From contig CAJKQX010000082.1 of NCBI GenBank assembly GCA_905202125.1, positions 1 to 9,580 of the forward strand: 9,580 nucleotides of DNA, given 5' to 3'. Below are positions 1 to 6,980 of this stretch, in pieces; the stretch's first letter is position 1, and every line of letters starts with the position of its first letter. Both the position numbers and the translations under genes were made by a program. The notes under the pieces were generated by a model, which worked only from the letters and a program-made list of their open reading frames with translations, was not told the origin of the DNA and ran no database searches. This DNA comes from an uncultured Prevotella sp. Its GTDB lineage: Bacteria; Bacteroidota; Bacteroidia; Bacteroidales; Bacteroidaceae.

Positions 1-81
1 ATAAAATAACATCTTTTTCGAAAGAGCAAGCCATTTTTAAATGAAAGAGCCGTGATAAAATCATGAAAAAAACAGAGATGG

Positions 82-113
82 ATTGTTCAATAAAAATATA
101 TTTACTATCTTTG
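82..113 (+). promoter_or_regulatory. Bacteroidetes-type promoter of the aminotransferase-permease unit
   Basis: A TATCTTTG box at 106-113 matches the Bacteroidetes -7 consensus TAnnTTTG. ATTG at 82-85, 20 bp upstream, is an acceptable -33 element (consensus TTTG). Transcription would start near 120, giving an untranslated leader of about 20 nt before the ATG at 142. The rest of 1-141 is AT-rich and holds no gene I can support. Confidence 0.75.
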
Positions 114-141
114 CCGAGAATAACATTAGAGAATAAGAACA

Positions 142-1347
142 ATGCCTAAAATATCAGTACGCGGACAGGAAATGCCGGAATCGCCTATCAGAAAACTTGC
201 GCCTCTGGCCAACGATGCAAAAAAACGCGGAATCAAAGTATATCATCTTAACATCGGACAACCCGATCTGCCAACGCCAGAGGTTGGCCTTGATGCTCTC
301 AAGCATATTGACCGCAAAGTGTTGGAATACTCCCCCTCGCAAGGCATACAGTCGTACAGACAAAAACTGCCGGAATATTACAAGCGTTTCAACATCAATG
401 TCAGCGCGGACGATATCATCATAACATCAGGCGGTTCGGAAGCCGTGCTCTTTGCATTTCTCTCATGCCTGAATCCGGGCGACGAAATCATCATACCCGA
501 ACCGGCCTACGCCAACTACATGGCATTTGCCATCTCGGCCGGTGCAAAGATACGCACCATAGCCACAACCATCGAAGAGGGTTTCTCTCTGCCTAAGGTT
601 GAGAAATTTGAAGAGCTAATCAATGAGCGCACGCGTGCCATAATGATATGCAATCCCAACAACCCAACCGGGTACCTTTATACAAGAAGGGAAATGAACC
701 AGATACGCGATCTGGTGAAAAAATACGATCTTTATCTCTTCTCCGATGAGGTTTACCGCGAATACATCTACACCGGATCGCCATACATCAGCGCCTGCCA
801 TCTGGAAGGCATCGAGCAAAACGTGATTCTCATCGACTCGGTGTCCAAAAGATACAGCGAATGCGGTATCCGTATCGGTGCGCTCATCACAAAGAACGAA
901 GAGGTGAAAGCAGCCGTGATGAAACTGTGTCAGGCCCGGCTCTCGCCTCCATTGATAGGACAAATAGTGGCAGAGGCCTCCCTCGATGCACCCGAAGAGT
1001 ATTATCGTGACGTCTACGACGAATACGTGGAGAGGCGCAAATGCCTGATAGACGGCCTCAACAGGATACCCGGAGTGTACTCGCCGATACCAATGGGTGC
1101 TTTTTATACCGTGGCCAAACTGCCTGTGGACGACTCGGAGAAATTCTGCAGATGGTGTCTGGAAGATTTCAACTACGAAGGTGAGACCATAATGCTCGCA
1201 CCGGCTACGGGATTCTACACCACCCCGGGAGCAGGCATCAATCAGGTGCGCATAGCCTACATATTGAAGAAAGACGATTTGGAGCGAGCACTCCTTGTCT
1301 TAAGGAAAGCACTCGAAGCATACCCCGGACGCACAGAAAACGAATAA
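142..1347 (+). CDS. Class I/II pyridoxal-phosphate aminotransferase (aspartate aminotransferase-like)
   Basis: This 401-residue cytosolic PLP enzyme has normal length for fold-type I aminotransferases. Visible landmarks are SGGSEA (about 96-101, cofactor phosphate binding), NPNNPTG (171-177, with the cofactor-contacting Asn), SDEVY (201-205, Asp contacting the pyridine nitrogen and Tyr contacting the cofactor), SVSKRYS (Lys236 expected to form the Schiff base), GIRIG (Arg244, phosphate contact) and INQVR (Arg370, expected to hold the substrate carboxylate). The family transfers an amino group between an amino acid and a 2-oxo acid; aspartate/2-oxoglutarate is the best guess, but sequence alone does not fix the substrate. 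The ATG at 142 follows a good promoter at a short distance. The next ATG, 10 codons in, is less likely because the early residues fit the family. The TAA stop abuts the ATG of the following permease, so the two are almost surely co-transcribed. Confidence 0.93.
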   Translation: MPKISVRGQEMPESPIRKLAPLANDAKKRGIKVYHLNIGQPDLPTPEVGLDALKHIDRKVLEYSPSQGIQSYRQKLPEYYKRFNINVSADDIIITSGGSEAVLFAFLSCLNPGDEIIIPEPAYANYMAFAISAGAKIRTIATTIEEGFSLPKVEKFEELINERTRAIMICNPNNPTGYLYTRREMNQIRDLVKKYDLYLFSDEVYREYIYTGSPYISACHLEGIEQNVILIDSVSKRYSECGIRIGALITKNEEVKAAVMKLCQARLSPPLIGQIVAEASLDAPEEYYRDVYDEYVERRKCLIDGLNRIPGVYSPIPMGAFYTVAKLPVDDSEKFCRWCLEDFNYEGETIMLAPATGFYTTPGAGINQVRIAYILKKDDLERALLVLRKALEAYPGRTENE

Positions 1348-2598
1348 ATGAATTTTCCGTTTTTCCTATCACGTCGAATATATTCCACTCAGGGCGAGAA
1401 CAAAAACAAAGTATCGCGCCCGGCCATACATATCGCCACCATCGGAGTGGCGATAGGATTGGCCGTGATGATAATCAGCGTGAGCGTGATCTTCGGATTC
1501 AAACACACCATTCGCGACAAGGTCACAGGATTCGGTTCACACATACAGGTTGCCGAATTCATGACATTGAACACATCCGACGGACAGCCCATACAGATGG
1601 GAGACTCGATGATGAACGTGCTCGGAGATATCAAGGGCGTGAAACATGTGCAAAGATTTGCCTTTAAACAAGGTATTCTCAAAACAGACACCGACTTTCT
1701 CGGAGTGGTACTCAAGGGCGTGGGACCGGAATTTGACTCCACATTCATCCATCAAAACATGGTTGAAGGAAGCATACCGGCATTCTCCGACCGAAAAAGC
1801 CAAAACAAAATAGTCATATCCAAAGATATGGCCGACAAGCTGCAACTGAAATGCAACGATAATATTTATGCCTATTTCATCGATGACAACGGACTGCGGA
1901 CACGCCGATTCACAATCTCGGGCATTTATCAGACCAATCTTGCGCAATATGACAAAACTATCTGTTTCACCGACCTGTACACCACCGTCAGACTCAACGG
2001 ATGGGAAACAGACCAGACAAGCGGCGCAGAACTGACAGTGAGCGACCCGCAGCTTATAGAAGAGACTGGAAACATACTGATAAAGAAGGTGAACCGTACC
2101 ACGGACAAATACGGTAACACCTACGCCACTAAAACCATCAGAGAGCTCAATATGCAAATTTTCTCGTGGTTAGACCTGCTCGACCTGAACGTATGGATAA
2201 TCCTTGCCATCATGACAGCCGTTGCCGGAATAACGATGATTTCGGGCCTTCTGATTATCATTCTTGAACACACAACGATGATAGGCGTACTCAAAGCACT
2301 CGGTGCAAGAAACTCCACGATACGCCACACGTTCATGTGGTTCGCCGCTTTCGTCATCGGCAAAGGAATGATAATAGGAAATGTGATTGCATTCGGATTG
2401 ATATTCCTGCAAAAAATATCGGGATTTGCAAAACTCGACCCGACCATTTATTATGTCAATACGGTTCCAATGGAGATAAATCCGTTGCACATTTTCATCC
2501 TCAATGCAGCCACCTTATTTATATGTTTAATCGTTCTGATAGCGCCCAGCTATCTGATTTCGCACATCCATCCTGCAAAATCGATGCGTTACGAGTAG
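1348..2598 (+). CDS. LolE/FtsX-type ABC transporter permease (MacB-like fold)
   Basis: This is a 416-residue inner-membrane protein of the LolC/LolE and FtsX superfamily. One N-terminal membrane segment (about 28-50, after a basic start) is followed by a large extracytoplasmic domain (about 52-275) and three C-terminal membrane segments (about 282-307, 328-356 and 381-404). The EHTTMIGVLKALGA stretch at 307-320 matches the loop that couples to the ATPase in this family, and the C-terminal PAKSMRYE is also typical. Homologues work with a LolD-type ATPase to release lipoproteins from the inner membrane or drive related envelope processes. No ATPase gene lies in this window, so it must be encoded elsewhere. 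Its ATG is the base after the upstream TAA, which suggests translational coupling with the aminotransferase. The exact role (LolE versus another MacB-like function) is open. Confidence 0.9.
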   Translation: MNFPFFLSRRIYSTQGENKNKVSRPAIHIATIGVAIGLAVMIISVSVIFGFKHTIRDKVTGFGSHIQVAEFMTLNTSDGQPIQMGDSMMNVLGDIKGVKHVQRFAFKQGILKTDTDFLGVVLKGVGPEFDSTFIHQNMVEGSIPAFSDRKSQNKIVISKDMADKLQLKCNDNIYAYFIDDNGLRTRRFTISGIYQTNLAQYDKTICFTDLYTTVRLNGWETDQTSGAELTVSDPQLIEETGNILIKKVNRTTDKYGNTYATKTIRELNMQIFSWLDLLDLNVWIILAIMTAVAGITMISGLLIIILEHTTMIGVLKALGARNSTIRHTFMWFAAFVIGKGMIIGNVIAFGLIFLQKISGFAKLDPTIYYVNTVPMEINPLHIFILNAATLFICLIVLIAPSYLISHIHPAKSMRYE

Positions 2599-2632
2599 AT
2601 TCTGAGGGTAAAGATTAAAAATATTGCACAAA

Positions 2633-2646
2633 ACATTTTGAAATGT
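2633..2646. promoter_or_regulatory. 14-bp palindrome over the -33 element (candidate operator)
   Basis: ACATTTTGAAATGT is a perfect inverted repeat with 6-bp arms and a 2-bp centre. A second dyad, TGCACA (2625-2630) with TGTGCA (2644-2649), overlaps it. It covers the TTTG at 2637-2640 that serves as the -33 element of the first ligase gene, so a protein bound here would block the promoter. It has no U-tract, so it is a poor terminator for the permease gene. The operator role is inferred from position only. Confidence 0.4.
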
Positions 2647-2667
2647 GCATAGAAGATATTACCTTTG
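2637..2667 (+). promoter_or_regulatory. Promoter of the first acyl-CoA ligase gene
   Basis: TACCTTTG at 2660-2667 matches the -7 consensus and TTTG at 2637-2640 matches the -33 consensus, with a 19-bp spacer. This is the best complete promoter in the window. Transcription should begin near 2674, downstream of the TTG at 2665 that opens the longest reading frame, so that TTG cannot be the start codon on this transcript. Confidence 0.8.
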
Positions 2668-2691
2668 CCAAATATTTACGAAAACACAAAG

Positions 2692-4356
2692 ATGAAGCCT
2701 GAATATAGTTTCAACAAATATATTGAACAAAGCATAATTGACAATTGGGACAAAGATGCCCTGACCGATTACAAAGGTGCTACGCTGCAATATCATGATG
2801 TGGCAAGAAAAATAGAAAAGTTGCACATCATGTTTGAAAACAGCGGAGTCAAGCAAGGAGACAAAATAGCCCTGTGCGGACGCAACAGCAGCAACTGGGG
2901 TGTGGCTTTCCTTGCGACTGTCACTTATGGTGCCGTGGTCGTACCGATACAACACGAGTTCACACCCGACCAGATATACAACATCGTGAATCATAGCGAT
3001 GCCAAACTGTTGTTTGTCGGAGACATTGTGGCAACAACCATCGATGCGGAAAACATGCCGCATCTCGAAGGCGTGATTTATATACCCGACTACTCGCTCA
3101 TCGTATCAAGAACCGAAAAGCTGTCGTATGCAAGAGAGCATCTCAACGAGATGTTCGGACACAAATTCCCCAAATATTTCAGAAAAGAGCATGTCTGCTA
3201 TTACAAGGAGACTGACACCGAGGAACTGGCCATGATAAACTACACAAGCGGAACAACCGGTTTCTCAAAAGGTGTGATGCTGCCCTATCGCTCACTTTGG
3301 GGCAACATAGATTATCTGCAAGACATTCTGAAAAAGAATGTTCCTAACGGCAGTAATATCGTATGTACCCTGCCTATGGCCCACATGTATGGTCTGGCTG
3401 TGGAATTTTTGTTCGGTTTCATCAACGGATGTCATCTGTTTTTCCTTACACGTCTGCCTTCCCCATCACTGATAGCCGAGGCTTTTGCGGAAATAAAGCC
3501 GTCACTTGTGGTCGGCGTACCACTTGTCATTGAGAAAATCATACGCAAAAAGATATTCTCCGTGATACAGACCAACCGTGTGCGACTGCTGATGAACATG
3601 CCTGTAATAAACAAAAAGGTTAAACAGAGAATACGCGAACAGGTTGCAGAAGTATTTGGAGGCAATGCGTACGAAATAATTTCAGGAGGAGCGGCACTCA
3701 ATCAGGAAATCGAGGAATTTCTGTTGAGCATAGATTTCCCGATTAGCGTGGGATACGGAACGACCGAGACAGGTCCATTGATATCGCTGTCCGATTACAA
3801 AGAATATGTTTTCAACTCGTGCGGAAAAGTAGTAAAACACATGGAAATCAAGATCGACAGCAGTGATCCTAAAAACATTCCGGGCGAGCTACTCACCAAA
3901 GGCACCAACATGATGTTGGGCTATTACAAAAACGAAACAGCCACAAAGCTCGTTGTCGATGAAGACGGATGGCTGCATACGGGTGACCTTGCGCTGATAG
4001 ATGACAACGGACATGTTTATATAAAAGGACGTATCAAAAACATGCTTCTTGGTGCCAACGGACAGAATGTCTATCCCGAGGAAATAGAGGATAAGCTCAA
4101 CTCGCTGGCAATGGTCAACGAATGTATTGTCATTCAAGAAGGAAACAAGCTCATAGGACTTGTACATCCTGATATGGAAGAGGTACAATCGATGGGCTTT
4201 AACGACGAGGACGTGATGAACATCATGGAGCAAAATCGCCTCGCTCTCAACCAGATGTTGCCTCCTTTCTCCCGTATCGCCGAAATAAGAATCAACAAAG
4301 AGGAATTCGTCAAAACGCCGAAAAAAAGTATTAAACGATATTTGTATCAAAAATAA
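2692..4356 (+). CDS. AMP-forming acyl-CoA ligase-like protein, first copy
   Basis: This 554-residue protein belongs to the ANL adenylate-forming family, probably a long-chain fatty acid-CoA ligase (fatty acid + ATP + CoA to acyl-CoA + AMP + PPi). It shows the P-loop-like YTSGTTGFSKG (184-194, with Ser where Pro is usual), PMAHMYG (228-234), YGTTETG (355-361), HTGD (429-432), the hinge motif GRIKN (446-450), YPEEIE (461-466) and the C-terminal KTPKKSIKR (541-549). In a simple alignment the usual catalytic Lys position near the C-terminus is Ser546, although Lys545 and Lys548 are adjacent. I choose ATG 2692 over the upstream in-frame TTG 2665 because that TTG lies inside the promoter -7 box and because 2692 gives the same N-terminus as the paralogue downstream. 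The protein has no signal peptide or membrane segment. The substrate is inferred from the family, not shown. Confidence 0.9.
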   Translation: MKPEYSFNKYIEQSIIDNWDKDALTDYKGATLQYHDVARKIEKLHIMFENSGVKQGDKIALCGRNSSNWGVAFLATVTYGAVVVPIQHEFTPDQIYNIVNHSDAKLLFVGDIVATTIDAENMPHLEGVIYIPDYSLIVSRTEKLSYAREHLNEMFGHKFPKYFRKEHVCYYKETDTEELAMINYTSGTTGFSKGVMLPYRSLWGNIDYLQDILKKNVPNGSNIVCTLPMAHMYGLAVEFLFGFINGCHLFFLTRLPSPSLIAEAFAEIKPSLVVGVPLVIEKIIRKKIFSVIQTNRVRLLMNMPVINKKVKQRIREQVAEVFGGNAYEIISGGAALNQEIEEFLLSIDFPISVGYGTTETGPLISLSDYKEYVFNSCGKVVKHMEIKIDSSDPKNIPGELLTKGTNMMLGYYKNETATKLVVDEDGWLHTGDLALIDDNGHVYIKGRIKNMLLGANGQNVYPEEIEDKLNSLAMVNECIVIQEGNKLIGLVHPDMEEVQSMGFNDEDVMNIMEQNRLALNQMLPPFSRIAEIRINKEEFVKTPKKSIKRYLYQK

Positions 4357-4359
4357 TAA

Positions 4360-4367
4360 TATCTTTG
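4360..4367 (+). promoter_or_regulatory. Promoter -7 box of the second acyl-CoA ligase gene
   Basis: TATCTTTG begins four bases after the TAA of the first ligase and predicts a start near 4374 with a leader of about 36 nt. The only TTTG nearby, at 4341-4344 inside the upstream coding end, is 15 bp away, which is shorter than usual, so the -33 element is weak. The second copy can probably be transcribed independently, in addition to read-through from the first. Confidence 0.6.
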
Positions 4368-4409
4368 TGAATCAATATCATTGTAATGTATAATTAAAAG
4401 AAATCGATT

Positions 4410-6071
4410 ATGGAAGCACAAAGTTTCAACGCACTCATTGAACAAAACATTATACGGAATTGGGATCTTGATGCTCTCACAGATTTCAAAGGTTCAACAT
4501 TACAAACACATGATGTAGCAAGAAAAATAGAGAAGCTACACATCATGTTCGAAAACAGCGGAGTGGAGAAAGGAGACAAGATAGCCCTGTGCGGACGCAA
4601 CAGTTCCAACTGGGCCGTAGCATTCCTTGCAACACTCACCTATGGTGCCGTGGCCGTGCCGATATTGCACGAGTTCACCGCCGAACAGATACACAATATC
4701 GTCAATCATAGTGAAGCAAAACTGCTTTTCTCCGGCGATGTGGTGTCTACAATCATCGATTCAACGAAGATGCCGGGGCTTGAAGGCATCATCTATATTC
4801 CCGATTATTCGCTTTTGCTATCACGGACAGACAAACTCACGTATGCGAGAGAACATCTCAATGAGATATTCGGAAAGAAATATCCAAAATATTTCCGCAA
4901 AGAACACGTACACTATTACAAAGAGCAAAGCCCCGACGAATTGGCTCTCATCAATTACACCAGCGGTACGACAGGATTCTCCAAAGGTGTGATGATACCC
5001 TATCGTGCATTATGGGGTAACTATGACTTTGCCGAACACGTGCTGGGTGACAAAATAAAACGAGGTGACAACACCATCAGCATCTTGCCGATGGCCCATA
5101 TGTATGGCATGGCCTTTGAGTTCATCTTTGAATTTCTGCATGGTTGTCACGTCTTCTATCTAACCCGCGTACCGAGTCCAGCCTTCATAGCACAGGCTTT
5201 CTCGGAAATCAAACCGACAATAATTATCGCCGTACCTCTTGTGATTGAGAAAATTATAAGAAAGAAGGTATTTCCTCTGATAAACAACAACCGCATGAAA
5301 CTGCTTCTTAACATGCCGATCATTAACAAGAAGGTGAACAAGAAGATACGCGAACAGGTGGTTAACGCATTTGGCGGTAAGTTCTACGAGATTATCATTG
5401 GAGGAGCCGCCTTCAATCAGGAGGTGGAGTCCTTCCTCCGAAAGATAGAGTTCCCATATACCGTGGGATATGGCACGACAGAATGTGCACCTATAATCTG
5501 CTACGCCGACTACAATGAATTTGTACCCGGATCGTGCGGCCGTGCAGTGATTCACATGGAAGTAAAAATCGACAGTCCGGACCCGCAAAACATCCCGGGA
5601 GAAATATTGTGTAAAGGAATGAACGTTATGCTCGGCTATTACAAAAACGAGGAAGCGACCCGACAGACAATCGACGAAGACGGTTGGTACCATACAGGCG
5701 ACCTCGGCACGATGGATAGCGAAGGTAACGTATTCATCAAAGGTCGTTCGAAAAACATGTTGCTCGGTTCGAACGGACAGAACATTTATCCTGAAGAGAT
5801 TGAGGACAAGCTCAATTCCATGATTATGGTGAACGAGAGCCTCATCATTCAACAAAAGGACAAGCTTATCGGTTTGATTCATCCTGACTATGAAGAATCT
5901 AAATCTATGGGACTCACCAATGATGATTTGGAGAATATAATGGAGCAAAACCGCATAACGCTGAACGAAGAACTGCCAGCCTACTGCAAAATATCATCCA
6001 TCAGACTACAGGAAGAAGAGTTTGAGAAAACACCTAAGAAGAGTATAAAACGATACCTTTATCAAAATTAA
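4410..6071 (+). CDS. AMP-forming acyl-CoA ligase-like protein, second copy
   Basis: This 553-residue paralogue of the preceding gene is collinear with it apart from one residue near the N-terminus. By hand alignment it is about four-fifths identical over the first 200 residues and clearly less so afterwards. It carries YTSGTTGFSKG (183-193), PMAHMYG (227-233), YGTTECA (354-360), HTGD (428-431), GRSKN (445-449), YPEEIE (460-465) and KTPKKSIKR (540-548). The acyl-pocket region differs from its neighbour (for example TTECAPIIC against TTETGPLIS, and the 205-225 segment), so the two may prefer different acyl chains. Here too Ser545 falls where the catalytic Lys is expected. The ATG at 4410 follows an A-rich leader and its own promoter box. 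The TAA stop touches the inverted-repeat element that follows. The product is probably cytosolic or peripheral to the membrane; the substrate is not determined. Confidence 0.9.
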   Translation: MEAQSFNALIEQNIIRNWDLDALTDFKGSTLQTHDVARKIEKLHIMFENSGVEKGDKIALCGRNSSNWAVAFLATLTYGAVAVPILHEFTAEQIHNIVNHSEAKLLFSGDVVSTIIDSTKMPGLEGIIYIPDYSLLLSRTDKLTYAREHLNEIFGKKYPKYFRKEHVHYYKEQSPDELALINYTSGTTGFSKGVMIPYRALWGNYDFAEHVLGDKIKRGDNTISILPMAHMYGMAFEFIFEFLHGCHVFYLTRVPSPAFIAQAFSEIKPTIIIAVPLVIEKIIRKKVFPLINNNRMKLLLNMPIINKKVNKKIREQVVNAFGGKFYEIIIGGAAFNQEVESFLRKIEFPYTVGYGTTECAPIICYADYNEFVPGSCGRAVIHMEVKIDSPDPQNIPGEILCKGMNVMLGYYKNEEATRQTIDEDGWYHTGDLGTMDSEGNVFIKGRSKNMLLGSNGQNIYPEEIEDKLNSMIMVNESLIIQQKDKLIGLIHPDYEESKSMGLTNDDLENIMEQNRITLNEELPAYCKISSIRLQEEEFEKTPKKSIKRYLYQN

Positions 6072-6072
6072 A

Positions 6073-6266
6073 CCCCAATCGGTCATTAGACCGACAATGG
6101 GCATGAATGTCAGTTATCGTATTGTCTGTTCACGTGTTTTGGGCTTCTATTTGTCGTCTTGCTTCCCGTCTTGTCTCGCCATAGCCCGCTATGCCTTCGA
6201 CAATACGGTCGCAATACAACAAATATAATCTCCAAAACAGCCATGAACTCTAATGACCGATTTGGG
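6073..6266. repeat. Inverted-repeat intergenic element (MITE-like or structured repeat)
   Basis: The ends 6073-6089 and 6250-6266 are inverted copies (CCCCAATCGGTCATTAG against CCCAAATCGGTCATTAG, 16 of 17 bases). TTAAA occurs directly on both outer sides (6068-6072 and 6267-6271), which would fit a target-site duplication. The left end can also fold locally: TCGGTC ATTA GACCGA (6079-6094), extended by CCC/GGG. The left TTAAA includes the stop codon of the second ligase, so the element sits exactly at the gene end. It has no credible coding frame: the 61-codon frame at 6159-6344 runs through the element and the terminator and resembles no protein. It may be a short non-autonomous mobile element or a dispersed structured repeat; copy number cannot be judged from one window. 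Confidence 0.65.
6136..6238. repeat. Long imperfect hairpin in the core of the intergenic element
   Basis: Nested pairings can be read inward: GTTTTGG (6136-6142) with CCAAAAC (6232-6238), ATTTGT (6149-6154) with ACAAAT (6219-6224), GTcTTGC (6156-6162) with GCAAtAC (6211-6217), CCGTcTTGTC (6166-6175) with GACAAtACGG (6199-6208), and CATAGC (6180-6185) with GCTATG (6188-6193) at the tip. Each arm also contains an internal direct repeat (CGTCTTG at 6155 and 6167; CAATAC at 6201 and 6212). Such ordered nesting is unlikely by chance and suggests a folded RNA or DNA structure. Confidence 0.6.
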
Positions 6267-6268
6267 TT

Positions 6269-6304
6269 AAAAAGCCCGAAGTCTGATTTTCAAGAGCTTC
6301 GGGC
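6269..6304 (-). terminator. Intrinsic terminator for the lepA-regulator unit
   Basis: GCCCGAAG (6274-6281) and CTTCGGGC (6297-6304) form a perfect 8-bp GC-rich stem with a 15-nt loop. On the minus strand the stem is followed directly by five T residues (6273-6269), the classical terminator form, about 45 nt after the stop of the Crp/Fnr gene. On the plus strand it is followed by a looser T-rich stretch, so it may also stop transcription from the ligase side. Confidence 0.8.
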
Positions 6305-6349
6305 CGGATTATTATTCTCTTTTGATCTTTACGGACTGCAATAATATTC

Positions 6350-6949
6350 TCAATCCAACAACGTGGATGCTCTGACCCTCGAAAGAGTTTCGGGAGTCAT
6401 CTGCAAATAACTTGCCACATAAACCAGCGGTGCGCGGAGAATCACCTGCGGCATAAGTTTGCACATTCTCTTGTATCTGTTTTGCGCTGTCTCAAACCTC
6501 ACCAGGTCGGCATGGATTTGCGAGATGATAAGACTCTCTTCGAGAATTTTACGATAAAGCAACTGGATATTGACATTATGCAATGCCACACGTTCCAAGT
6601 CGGCTTTAGGCAAGGCATACAGAATAGTTGTCTCAAGAGCCTCGACAAGGATACGGGAAGGTTCCTCCTTGAACAGACTTTCGATGCACATGAAGATTGT
6701 GCGGTCTTCTCCCAGATGCTCGGTGACCTCCTTTTCATACTTATGATAGTACTGTCTGATCAGTCCTTTATCGATAAAGCAGATATCCTTACACACCTCA
6801 CCTTCGTTGAGAATGATTTCACCCTTTTGGAATTTTCTTGGTATAAGGATGCTTTCGAGAATATCCAACTCGTCATGAGTCATCGTGCTGTATTTTCGGG
6901 CCAATTCCCTTGCAATATCCCGCTTAGTATTAATAAATCCTCTTAACAT
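6350..6949 (-). CDS. Crp/Fnr-family transcriptional regulator
   Basis: This 199-residue protein has the usual layout of short Bacteroidetes Crp/Fnr regulators. An N-terminal cyclic-nucleotide-binding-like beta barrel spans about 25-115, with RKFQKGEIILNEGEVCKDIC followed by FIDKGLIRQYY. A long helix runs about 118-150, and a C-terminal helix-turn-helix lies around 177-193 (VYVASYLQMTPETLSRVRA). The phosphate-binding cassette of true cAMP receptors is not recognisable: the 80-110 region lacks the GE...R pattern. No Fnr-type cysteine cluster is visible, so the effector is unknown. The frame is open up to 7030, inside lepA, but residues added there (WKCLKKLSSLF...) are unlike the family, and ATG 6949 gives a normal length and a 31-nt gap after the lepA stop. 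It is probably co-transcribed with lepA and ends before a strong terminator. Confidence 0.88.
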   Translation of the reverse strand: MLRGFINTKRDIARELARKYSTMTHDELDILESILIPRKFQKGEIILNEGEVCKDICFIDKGLIRQYYHKYEKEVTEHLGEDRTIFMCIESLFKEEPSRILVEALETTILYALPKADLERVALHNVNIQLLYRKILEESLIISQIHADLVRFETAQNRYKRMCKLMPQVILRAPLVYVASYLQMTPETLSRVRASTLLD

Positions 6950-6980
6950 ATCGCCGCGATTAATAAAAAAGTAAATAAGA

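Noticed and set aside
1..34. Possible start of a minus-strand gene running off the left edge (ATG at 34-32, reading MACSFEKDVIL).
   Set aside because: Only 11 codons are visible, no promoter box faces that way at a suitable distance, and the fragment matches no family I recognise.
1537..2157. 206-codon minus-strand frame inside the permease gene.
   Set aside because: It is antisense to a clear four-TM permease, with no promoter and no recognisable domain.
5160..5948. 262-codon minus-strand frame inside the second ligase.
   Set aside because: The plus strand encodes all conserved adenylate-forming motifs here; the long antisense frame follows from codon bias, and a similar one appears in the first ligase.
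6074..6101. Hairpin right after the second ligase stop as that gene's intrinsic terminator.
   Set aside because: The stem is interrupted by bulges and no T-tract follows; it is better explained as part of the inverted-repeat element.
6159..6344. 61-codon plus-strand reading frame in the convergent intergenic region.
   Set aside because: It lies across the inverted-repeat element and the terminator, has no promoter, and its translation resembles no protein.
6482..6946. 154-codon plus-strand frame opposite the Crp/Fnr gene.
   Set aside because: The minus-strand frame shows a recognisable two-domain regulator; this one is its antisense shadow without a promoter or family features.
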